DNA from: Solirubrobacterales bacterium
GTDB lineage: Bacteria; Actinomycetota; Thermoleophilia; Solirubrobacterales; 70-9
Assembly (NCBI GenBank): GCA_025936755.1
Contig: JAICSS010000018.1
Location: 1-56,503 of the forward strand
Reading direction: 5' to 3'
Length of the DNA: 56,503 bases
Part shown: one piece after another, positions 26,779 through 33,945 of the stretch
Layout: every line of letters begins with the position of its first letter
How positions within the stretch are numbered: position 1 is the first letter of the stretch
Notes under the pieces: model-generated
Databases searched by the model: none
The model's input: the letters and a program-made list of their open reading frames with translations, nothing else
Told to the model about the DNA's origin: nothing
Position numbers and translations under genes: made by a program

Positions 26779-26825
26779 TTGAGCACCGTATAGGTGCTCA
26801 ATGCGCCTCTCGTTTGGCGCGCGAG
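26779..26825. repeat. Palindromic intergenic repeat, copy B
   Basis: TTGAGCACC-GTATA-GGTGCTCAA, a perfect 9-bp stem, followed by TGCGCCTCTCG and GCGCGCGAG as in copy A at 2554-2597. The loop GTATA is the reverse complement of the loop in copy A. The element contains the ileS stop codon and its last codons, and lies at the convergent ends of the tautomerase and ileS genes. Confidence 0.75.
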
Positions 26826-29800
26826 ACGCCGATGCCGAGGTCGCGGCCGTCGATCTTGGCGGCATCGCCGCCGGCGGCGCCGTCGTAGGAGACGGAGGTG
26901 GCGAGGACCTCGTCCGCAAGGTAGTTCTGGTGGGCCTGGGCCGCTGCAAGGAGGTCGGGGTCACCGCTCAGGGTGAGGTCGATGCGGTCGGTGATCTCCA
27001 GGCCGGCGGCTTTGCGGGCGTTCTGGACGGCGTGGACGATCTCGCGGGCGAGGCCCTCGCGGCGGAGCTCGTCGTCCCGCTCGAGCTGGAGGGCGACGGC
27101 GTGGCCGGCCTCGGCCTCGACCTCGTAGCCCTCGAGGGGCTGCAGGGCGAGGGTGATGTCGTCGGGGCCGAGGCTGTGGTCGCTGCCGTCGATCGAGATC
27201 CCGACCTCGCCGCCCTCGGCGAGGACGGCGGCGACGCGGGCGGCGTCGAGGGCCTCGACCGCGGCGGCGACCTGGGGCATGCTCTTGCCGAAGCGCGGGC
27301 CGAGGGCGCGGTAGTTGGGCTTGGCGGAGTAGCTGACCAGCTCGGACTCGTCGCTGACGAAGTCGAGCTCCTTGACGTTGAGCTCGGCGGTGACGAGGCC
27401 GGCGCGGGCTTCGATCGCGGCGCGCTCGGCCTCGTTGGCGACGATCACGGCGCGGCGCAGCGGCTGGCGCACCTTCGCCTTCGCCTGGGCGCGGGCGGCG
27501 CGGCCGAGCTCGACGGTGAGGCGGACCGCCTCCATCCCCCGCTCGAGGTCGGGATCGGCAAGCGTCTCGTCGGCCTCGGGGAAGTCGCGCAGGTGGACCG
27601 AGGGCGCGGCGTCGTCGCCGGCGAGGTTGCGGTGGATCTCGTCGGCGAGGAAGGGGGTGAAGGGCGCCAGCATCGCCACCGTCTCCAGCAGGCAGTGGCG
27701 GAGGGTCGCGAAGGCGGCGCGGTCGCCTTCCCAGAAGCGGCGGCGGCTGAGGCGCACGTACCAGTTGGAGAGCTCCTCGACGTAATCGGCGATCGCCCGC
27801 CCGGCGGCGGTGCAGTCGTACTCGTCCATCCGCTCGCGCACGGTCGCCGTCGTCGCCTGCAAGCGCGAGAGCGCCCAGCGGTCGAGGTCGTTCCCCTGTT
27901 CCTTTTCGTTGCCATCCCCCGAAAAGGAACGGACGAAGTCCTCGGGACCGAGGTTCTCCGCGTTCGCGTACAGCACCCAGAACGAGTAGGTGTTCCACAG
28001 CGTCAGCAGGAACTGGCGGACCGACTCGCCGACGGTGTCGACGCTGAAGCGGTAGCCGGCCCAGGGCTGCTGGGCGGTCAGGTAGTACCAGCGGAAGGCG
28101 TCGGCGCCGTGGGTGTCGAGCACGTCCCAGGGGTCGACGACGTTGCCGCGGCTCTTCGACATCTTCTGTCCCTCGGGGTCGAGGATGAGGCCGAGGCAGA
28201 CGCAGTTGCGGTAGCTGGAGGTGCCGAAGAGCAGGGTCGACTCGGCGAGCAGGGTGTAGAACCAGCCGCGGGTCTGGTCCTGGGCCTCGCAGATGTAGTC
28301 GGCCGGGAAGCGCTCCTCGAACTCCTCCTTGCCCTCGAACGGGTAGTGGAACTGGGCGAAGGGCATCGCGCCGCTGTCGTACCAGGTGTCGATCACCGAG
28401 GCGACCCGGCCCATGACGCCGCCGCACTGATCGCAGTCGAGGGTGACGCCGTCGATGTAGGGGCGGTGCAGGTCCTCGGGGACGGCCTCCCGAGCCCGCT
28501 CCTTCAGCTCGGCCACCGATCCGGCGCAGAAGCGCCCGTCGCAGCCGTCCGCGGTGCACTCCCAGATCGGCAGCGGCGTCCCCCAGTAGCGGTCGCGCGA
28601 GAGCGCCCAGTCGACGTTGTTCTCCAGCCATTTGCCGAAGCGGCCGTGCTTGATGTGCTCGGGGTGCCAGCCGATCTCCTCGTTGTTGGCAAGCAGCTCG
28701 TCCCGCGCCTGCGAGGTGGCGACGTACCAGCTGGACTTCGCGTAGTAGAGGAGCGGCGTGCCGCAGCGCCAGCAGTGCGGGTAGGCGTGCTCGTAGACCT
28801 GCTCGCGGAAGAGCAGGCCGCGCTGGTCGAGGTCGGCGATCAGGGCGGCGGTGACCTCGGGGTCCTTGACGAACCTGCCCTCGAAGCCGCGGACCTGGGA
28901 GGTGAACTTGCCGTCGAGGCCGACCGGGTTGTAGAGGGTGCCCGCGTCGGTCGGGTCGAAGATCCCGGCCTCGGCGGCGACCCGGTAGTCGTCTTCGCCG
29001 AAGGCGGGGGCGATGTGGACGAGGCCGGTGCCGTCGTCGGTGGTGACGAAGTCGCCGGCGAGGACCCGGAAGGCGTCGGCGGGTCCGCCGTCCGAGAGCT
29101 CGAAGACAGGTGCCTCGTAGCTGCGGCCGACCAGATCGCTCCCAGGAAAGCGGTCCAGGACCACGGCTCCCTCACCAAGGACCTTCTCGACCAGCGCCTC
29201 GGCCAGGATCACCGTTTCGCCGTCGACCCTCGCCCGGACATAGGCGACCTCAGGAGCGACCGCGACCGCGACGTTCCCTGGGAGGGTCCAAGGCGTCGTC
29301 GTCCAGACCAGCATCGATTCCCTCGATCCCCCCTCCCCGCTTGCGAGCGGGAACCGCACGTAGATCGACGGGTCCCTGACGTCCTCGTAGCCGAGCGCCA
29401 CCTCGTGCGAGGAGAGCGCGGTGCCGCAGCGCGGACAGTAGGGGACGACCTTGTGGCCCTCGTAGAGGCGGCCCTTGTCCCAGAGCTGGCGCAGCGACCA
29501 CCAGACGGACTCGATGTAGTCGTCCTCGAGGGTGACGTAGGGATCGTCGAGGTCGATCCAGAAGCCGATCCGCTCGGTCAGCCTGTTCCAGTCCTCGACG
29601 TACTCGAAGACCGACTCGCGGCAGCGGCGGTTGAACTCGGCGATCCCGAACTCCTCGATCTCCTGCTTGGAGGAGATCCCCAGCTGCTTTTCGACCTCGA
29701 GCTCGACCGGGAGGCCGTGGCAGTCCCAGCCCGCCTTGCGCGGGACCCGGAGCCCGCACATCGTCTTGTAGCGCGGGTAGACGTCCTTGAAGACGCGGGC

Positions 29801-29986
29801 GAGGACGTGGTGGGAGCCGGGGCGGCCGTTGGCGGTCGGCGGGCCCTCGTAGAAGCTCCAGACCGGGGCGCCCTCGCGCTGGGCGAGCGAGCGCTCGAAG
29901 ACCCCCTCCTCGCGCCAGCGCGCGAGGATCCGCTGCTCCAGCTCGGGGAAGGACTGCTTCGGGTCGACGGGCTCGAATCCGGGCAT
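26798..29986 (-). CDS. ileS: Isoleucyl-tRNA synthetase, type 2, with swapped GXHH signature
   Basis: Charges tRNA-Ile; 1062 residues. The class I catalytic core shows YEGPPTANGRPGSHHVLARV near 39-58: where HXGH is expected the four residues read G-S-H-H. KAGWDCHGLPVELEVEKQLG, the CP1 editing domain (TTTPWTLPGNVAVAVAPEV, DDGTGLVHIAPAFGEDD) and KMSKSRGNVVDPWDVLDTHGADAFR all follow, then the anticodon-binding and C-terminal domains of the type 2 (IleRS2) branch. ATG 29986 begins at the conserved N-terminus; TAGAAT lies ten bases upstream. The stop codon lies within the palindromic repeat. Confidence 0.96.
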   Translation of the reverse strand: MPGFEPVDPKQSFPELEQRILARWREEGVFERSLAQREGAPVWSFYEGPPTANGRPGSHHVLARVFKDVYPRYKTMCGLRVPRKAGWDCHGLPVELEVEKQLGISSKQEIEEFGIAEFNRRCRESVFEYVEDWNRLTERIGFWIDLDDPYVTLEDDYIESVWWSLRQLWDKGRLYEGHKVVPYCPRCGTALSSHEVALGYEDVRDPSIYVRFPLASGEGGSRESMLVWTTTPWTLPGNVAVAVAPEVAYVRARVDGETVILAEALVEKVLGEGAVVLDRFPGSDLVGRSYEAPVFELSDGGPADAFRVLAGDFVTTDDGTGLVHIAPAFGEDDYRVAAEAGIFDPTDAGTLYNPVGLDGKFTSQVRGFEGRFVKDPEVTAALIADLDQRGLLFREQVYEHAYPHCWRCGTPLLYYAKSSWYVATSQARDELLANNEEIGWHPEHIKHGRFGKWLENNVDWALSRDRYWGTPLPIWECTADGCDGRFCAGSVAELKERAREAVPEDLHRPYIDGVTLDCDQCGGVMGRVASVIDTWYDSGAMPFAQFHYPFEGKEEFEERFPADYICEAQDQTRGWFYTLLAESTLLFGTSSYRNCVCLGLILDPEGQKMSKSRGNVVDPWDVLDTHGADAFRWYYLTAQQPWAGYRFSVDTVGESVRQFLLTLWNTYSFWVLYANAENLGPEDFVRSFSGDGNEKEQGNDLDRWALSRLQATTATVRERMDEYDCTAAGRAIADYVEELSNWYVRLSRRRFWEGDRAAFATLRHCLLETVAMLAPFTPFLADEIHRNLAGDDAAPSVHLRDFPEADETLADPDLERGMEAVRLTVELGRAARAQAKAKVRQPLRRAVIVANEAERAAIEARAGLVTAELNVKELDFVSDESELVSYSAKPNYRALGPRFGKSMPQVAAAVEALDAARVAAVLAEGGEVGISIDGSDHSLGPDDITLALQPLEGYEVEAEAGHAVALQLERDDELRREGLAREIVHAVQNARKAAGLEITDRIDLTLSGDPDLLAAAQAHQNYLADEVLATSVSYDGAAGGDAAKIDGRDLGIGVSRAKREAH

Positions 29987-30063
29987 GAGGGGCACGATTC
30001 TATGAGCGTCGGGAAACCCTGACCCGAATCGGATTTGCGACCGACTGGTTAGTGTGCGGACCG

Positions 30064-30942
30064 ATGGAGCGTTATGACCTGAACGGCAAGGTCGCACTGG
30101 TGACCGGCGCCGCCCGCGGCATCGGCTTCGAGACCGCGCGGCAGATGCACCTGCGCGGGGCCTCGGTCGCCGTTCTCGACCTCGACGCCGGCGAGGCGCA
30201 CGAGGCGGCGGAGCGGATCGGGCCGCGGGCGATCGGGCTCGGCGGCGACGTCACCGACCAGAGCGCGCTGATGAACGCCGTCGCCGAGATCGTCGAACGG
30301 CTCGGCGGGCTCGACGTCGCCGTCGCCAACGCCGGCATCGCCCAGAAGCAGTTCGCGACCGTGCGCGGGATCTCCGGCGAGGAATGGGAACGCGTCTTCG
30401 AGGTCGACATGCTCGGCGTCTGGCGCACGGTGCGCGCGGCCCTGCCGCAGATCGTCGAGCGCAAAGGGCAGATGGTCGTCGTCTCCTCCGTCTACGCCTT
30501 CGCCAACGGCTTCGGCAACAGCCCCTACGCGGTCGCCAAGGCCGGGGTCGAGTCCCTGGGCCGGGCGCTGCGGGTCGAGCTGAAGCCGCACGGCGCCAGC
30601 GCCAGCGTCGCCTACTTCGGCTGGGTCGACACGAAACTGGTGCAGGACGCCTTCTCCCAGGAGACCTCGCCGCGGGTCCGCGAGCTGAGTCCGGAGTGGC
30701 TGCTGAAACGGATCACGCCGGCCGAGGCGGGCGCCGGCCTGGTGCGCGGGATCGAGGAACGGGCGCCGCGGATCTTCGTCCCCAAGTGGTGGCGCTACGT
30801 CTCGGCGCTGCGCGGGGTGGTCAACCCGCTGCTCGACAAGCGGATGGAGACCGAACCGAAATTCGCGGCCCTGGTCCGGGACATCGACGCGGAAACGGTC
30901 GACGCGGTCAAGGCGCGGACGGCCGAGGGACAGAGCGCCTAG
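30064..30942 (+). CDS. Short-chain dehydrogenase/reductase (SDR)
   Basis: 292 residues with TGAARGIGFETARQM (near 14-28), NAGIA near 92-96, catalytic SSVYAF and PYAVAKAGV (Tyr/Lys), and GWVDTKL at the substrate loop. The long C-terminus WWRYVSALRGVVNPLLDKRM resembles lipid- or steroid-acting SDRs but no substrate is certain. ATG 30064 is the start; TAGTGT eight bases upstream fits a near-leaderless mRNA, and a GTG at 30052 is a weaker alternative. Its stop codon is immediately followed by a strong palindrome. Confidence 0.88.
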   Translation: MERYDLNGKVALVTGAARGIGFETARQMHLRGASVAVLDLDAGEAHEAAERIGPRAIGLGGDVTDQSALMNAVAEIVERLGGLDVAVANAGIAQKQFATVRGISGEEWERVFEVDMLGVWRTVRAALPQIVERKGQMVVVSSVYAFANGFGNSPYAVAKAGVESLGRALRVELKPHGASASVAYFGWVDTKLVQDAFSQETSPRVRELSPEWLLKRITPAEAGAGLVRGIEERAPRIFVPKWWRYVSALRGVVNPLLDKRMETEPKFAALVRDIDAETVDAVKARTAEGQSA

Positions 30943-30944
30943 GT

Positions 30945-30994
30945 CCGAACTTCCTCAACCTCAGCTTGGCTGGGTGGAGGTTGAGGAAGTTCGG
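30945..30994. repeat. Perfect 18-bp inverted repeat at convergent gene ends
   Basis: An 18-bp arm (30945-30962, starting CCGAACTTCC) is matched perfectly by its complement at 30977-30994 around a 14-base loop. It begins right after the SDR stop codon and contains the last codons and stop codon of the FAD/Fe-S dehydrogenase gene on the other strand. Probably a bidirectional terminator or a mobile palindromic element; no U-tract. Confidence 0.8.
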
Positions 30995-33921
30995 GTGAGG
31001 CGCTCTAGGAGGGACACCACCGACTCGTAAGGTTGGCCGGTGGCGCGCTCCATCGCAATCTCGCAGGTGCGGTTGCTGGAGAGGTGGGCGTCGAAGGTGC
31101 GGCCCGCTAACTCTTCGGCTTGAGGGCGGGTGGCCGAGGCGGTGAGCTCGGGATGGGAGATGCCGCGATCGCCTGCGAAGGCGCAGCAGGTGGCGGAGGG
31201 AGCGACGTAGACGTCGTCGGCGAGGGCGGCGCTGAGGGCGCGGAGCGGGTGGGCGAGACCAAGGCGGCGGGTCGCGCAGGTCGGGTGGACGGTGGCCGAA
31301 GCGACCTTCTCCTCGATCTCCAGGTTCGGCAGCAGCCGCAGCCCCCAGGCAACCGAGTCGACGATCTCGATCTTCCCGAGCCGCTCCGCATTCTCCTCTA
31401 AGAGCACACCATCAGCCGGATCAGCAATCGCCCCCGTACAAGACGCCGCATCGATCACCACCGGCAACGCCCCTTCCCGACTCCACCCCCAAAGCCGCTC
31501 GACCATCTCGTTCGCCTTGTGCGCATGCGCCGCCGCAAACCCTTTCGAGCTCCAGGGCAACCCGCAGCAACTCCCCGCCACATCCCCCGGCACCCAAACC
31601 GGAGCCCCCGCCCGAGCCGAAACCGCCACCAGCGCCTCCACCACTCCGCGAGACCGCAAAAAGGGTTCCCCAAGAGCCTTTTTTGCGGTCTCGGCGGAAG
31701 AGGAGCCGAAGATGCGGTTGGTGCAGCTCGGCACGTACACCGCTGCGGCCTTGGATGGAGGAGTGGGTGACCCTTTCTCGGCCCTCCCCGCTGTTGCCGA
31801 GAAAGGGTCACCCACTCCTCCCCCAACGGCTGGTCCCGGAAGTCCCTTCCCGCGCCTCGTCCTTCTCGCCAAGGGACCGCCCACCTTCAGCGCCACCCGC
31901 GACGCCTTCTCGACCGTCCCCCACCTCTTCGCCGCCGCCAACGCCGCCCTTTCGGCCCGCTCGCCGTGCTGCGCCACCCGCAGCTCCTTGACCATCCGCC
32001 CGGTGTCGATCCCCAGCGGGCAGGCGAGCTGGCAGGAGCCGTCGGTGGCGCAGGTCTCGATCGCGTCGTAGTCGTACTCGGCCAGCAGCGCCCGCTGGAC
32101 CGGCGAGCCCTCGGGCTGGCGGGCCATCTCGCGGCGCAGGACGATCCGCTGGCGCGGGGTCGTCGTCAGGTTGCGGCTGGGGCAGACCGGCTCGCAGAAG
32201 CCGCACTCGACGCACGTCGTCGCGCCGCCCCAGTCCTCGATCGCCGGGGTCGTTTTGAGGTTGCGGAGATGGATGCCGGCGTCGCGGCTGAGGAGGACGC
32301 CGGGCGAGAGCACTCCATCGGGGTCGGCCAGACTCTTGATCCGCCACATCAGCTCCGTCGCCTTCTCGCCCCACTCGCGCTCGACGTAGGGCGCCATGTT
32401 CACCCCGGTGCCGTGCTCGGCCTTGAGCGAGCCGTCGTACTTGCCGACGATCAGCTCGACCAGGCCGCCCATGAAGGCCTCGTAGCGCTCGAGGTCCTCC
32501 TGCTTGGCGAAGTCCGGGGTCAGCATGAAGTGGAGGTTCCCGGCCGAGGCGTGGCCGGCGACGCCGGGGAGGAAGCCGTGCTCGCCGAGCAGCGCCTGCA
32601 GGTCCTTGGCCCCTTCGGCGATCCGCGCCGGCGGCACGCAGACGTCCTCGACGATCAGGGCCGTCCCCTCCGGCCGCACCCGGCCGATCAGCCCGTGCAG
32701 GCCCTCGCGCACCCGCCAGGCCAGCTCGATCGCCTCCGGCTCGCGGGCGAACTCGATCGGCCGGATGGTCTGGTGCGAGCCGAGGACCGCTTCGGCACGC
32801 AGGACCTGCGCGGCGAGGTCGCCCTCGTCGGCACCGCCGAACTCGACCAGCAGAACGGCGGACTCCGGCGGCAGCTCTTTCCACTCCTGCGGCGCCCCGA
32901 CCATGTTCCAGGCGGCGGTGATCAGCGCCGGCGCGACCATCAGCTCGACCGCCGTCGCCCCGCAGGCGACCAGGTCCCGAACCGGGGCGATCGCCTCGTC
33001 GATGCCGGGAAAGTGGACCCAGGCGGTGGTCGTCACCGGCGGCTGCGGCACGGTCTCGAAGACGACCTCGGCGATGAAGGCGAGCGTTCCCTCCGAGCCG
33101 ACGAGGAGGCGGCGGAAGATCTCCAGCGGCTCCTCGGCGTCGAGGAAGGCGCAGAGGCGGTAGCCGGTCGTGTTCTTGATCTCGAACTTGCGGCGGATCC
33201 GCTCGGCCAGCTCGGCGTCGGCGCGGATCTCGTCGCGGATCGCCTCCAGGCCGGCGACCAGCTCCGGCTCGGCGGCGGCGAAGCGCTCGGCCGCGCCCGG
33301 CGCGCCGGTGTCGATCACGGTCCCCGAGGGCAGGACGAAGGTCAGCTCGCGCACCGTCGAGTAGGAGTCCTTGCTGACGCCGCAGCGCATCCCGCCGGAG
33401 TTGTTGGCGACGACGCCGCCGACGGTGCAGACGTCGGTGCTGGCCGGGTCGGGGCCGAGCTTGCGGCCGTGCGGGGCGAGGACGCGGTTGGCGTGGCCGA
33501 GGATCGTCCCCGGCTTCACCCGGGCGCGGGCGCCGTCCTCCTCCACCCGCACCCCGCCCCAGTGCTTGCGGACGTCGACGAGGATGCCGTCGCCCTGCCC
33601 CTGCCCGTTGAGGCTGGTGCCGCCGGCGCGGAAGGTGACGGGCAGGGAGCGCTGGCGGCCGAAGCGCAGGACCTTCGCCACGTCGTCGGCGTCGCGGGCC
33701 TCGACCACCGCCCGCGGGAAGCGCCGGTAGGGGCTGGCGTCGGAGGCGTAGGCGACGAGGTCTGAGACGCGATGGAGGACGCGGTCGGCGCCGAGCAGCC
33801 CCTCGAGGTCGCGCCGCAGCGACGCCTCGACCCCGCCGGCGAGCTCGTCCGGGGCCCGATCCGGCGCCGGCTGGCTGGGCGGCGGCGGAACCTCGGAGCG
33901 GGTGCGCTGCAGCAGGGCCAT
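30961..33921 (-). CDS. FAD-linked, Fe-S-containing 2-hydroxyacid dehydrogenase (GlcD-GlpC fusion type)
   Basis: 986 residues in three parts. N-terminal FAD-binding PCMH/type 4 domain (VTFRAGGTSLNGQGQGDGILVDV, NNSGGMRCGVSKDSY) with oxidase C-terminal domain; a double 4Fe-4S ferredoxin module with Cys570/573/576/580 and Cys624/630/634; and a GlpC/HdrD-like CCG domain (CCGLPWSSKG and CCAFAGDRG). The family oxidises D-lactate, glycolate or related acids and passes electrons to quinone. It follows the benzoylformate-decarboxylase-like gene by 24 bases, so a mandelate-like substrate is a reasonable guess. The linker at residues 701-759 is encoded by two long palindromes (see repeats), and the very C-terminus by another. 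Confidence 0.88.
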   Translation of the reverse strand: MALLQRTRSEVPPPPSQPAPDRAPDELAGGVEASLRRDLEGLLGADRVLHRVSDLVAYASDASPYRRFPRAVVEARDADDVAKVLRFGRQRSLPVTFRAGGTSLNGQGQGDGILVDVRKHWGGVRVEEDGARARVKPGTILGHANRVLAPHGRKLGPDPASTDVCTVGGVVANNSGGMRCGVSKDSYSTVRELTFVLPSGTVIDTGAPGAAERFAAAEPELVAGLEAIRDEIRADAELAERIRRKFEIKNTTGYRLCAFLDAEEPLEIFRRLLVGSEGTLAFIAEVVFETVPQPPVTTTAWVHFPGIDEAIAPVRDLVACGATAVELMVAPALITAAWNMVGAPQEWKELPPESAVLLVEFGGADEGDLAAQVLRAEAVLGSHQTIRPIEFAREPEAIELAWRVREGLHGLIGRVRPEGTALIVEDVCVPPARIAEGAKDLQALLGEHGFLPGVAGHASAGNLHFMLTPDFAKQEDLERYEAFMGGLVELIVGKYDGSLKAEHGTGVNMAPYVEREWGEKATELMWRIKSLADPDGVLSPGVLLSRDAGIHLRNLKTTPAIEDWGGATTCVECGFCEPVCPSRNLTTTPRQRIVLRREMARQPEGSPVQRALLAEYDYDAIETCATDGSCQLACPLGIDTGRMVKELRVAQHGERAERAALAAAKRWGTVEKASRVALKVGGPLARRTRRGKGLPGPAVGGGVGDPFSATAGRAEKGSPTPPSKAAAVYVPSCTNRIFGSSSAETAKKALGEPFLRSRGVVEALVAVSARAGAPVWVPGDVAGSCCGLPWSSKGFAAAHAHKANEMVERLWGWSREGALPVVIDAASCTGAIADPADGVLLEENAERLGKIEIVDSVAWGLRLLPNLEIEEKVASATVHPTCATRRLGLAHPLRALSAALADDVYVAPSATCCAFAGDRGISHPELTASATRPQAEELAGRTFDAHLSSNRTCEIAMERATGQPYESVVSLLERLTRTSSTSTQPS
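31646..31694. repeat. In-frame palindromic element, GAGACCGCAAAAA family
   Basis: CCGCGAGACCGCAAAAAGG (31646-31664) pairs with CCTTTTTTGCGGTCTCGG (31677-31694) apart from one bulged T, loop of 12 bases. The arm GAGACCGCAAAAA and its partner recur at 12589-12633. It lies inside the dehydrogenase gene and encodes residues about 743-759. Confidence 0.8.
31757..31821. repeat. Perfect 26-bp inverted repeat inside the dehydrogenase gene
   Basis: The arms 31757-31782 and 31796-31821 are exact reverse complements across a 13-base loop. The reading frame passes through it and yields a Gly/Pro/Ser-rich linker (GVGDPFSATAGRAEKGSPTP) near residues 701-722, between the Fe-S module and the CCG domain. Confidence 0.9.
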
Positions 33922-33945
33922 CGTCCTAGTGCAGCAGAGTCTCGC

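Noticed and set aside
26801-30022. 1073-codon plus-strand ORF opposite ileS
   Set aside because: Composition is the Val/Gly/Asp-rich shadow typical of high-GC genes; ileS on the other strand is complete and conserved.
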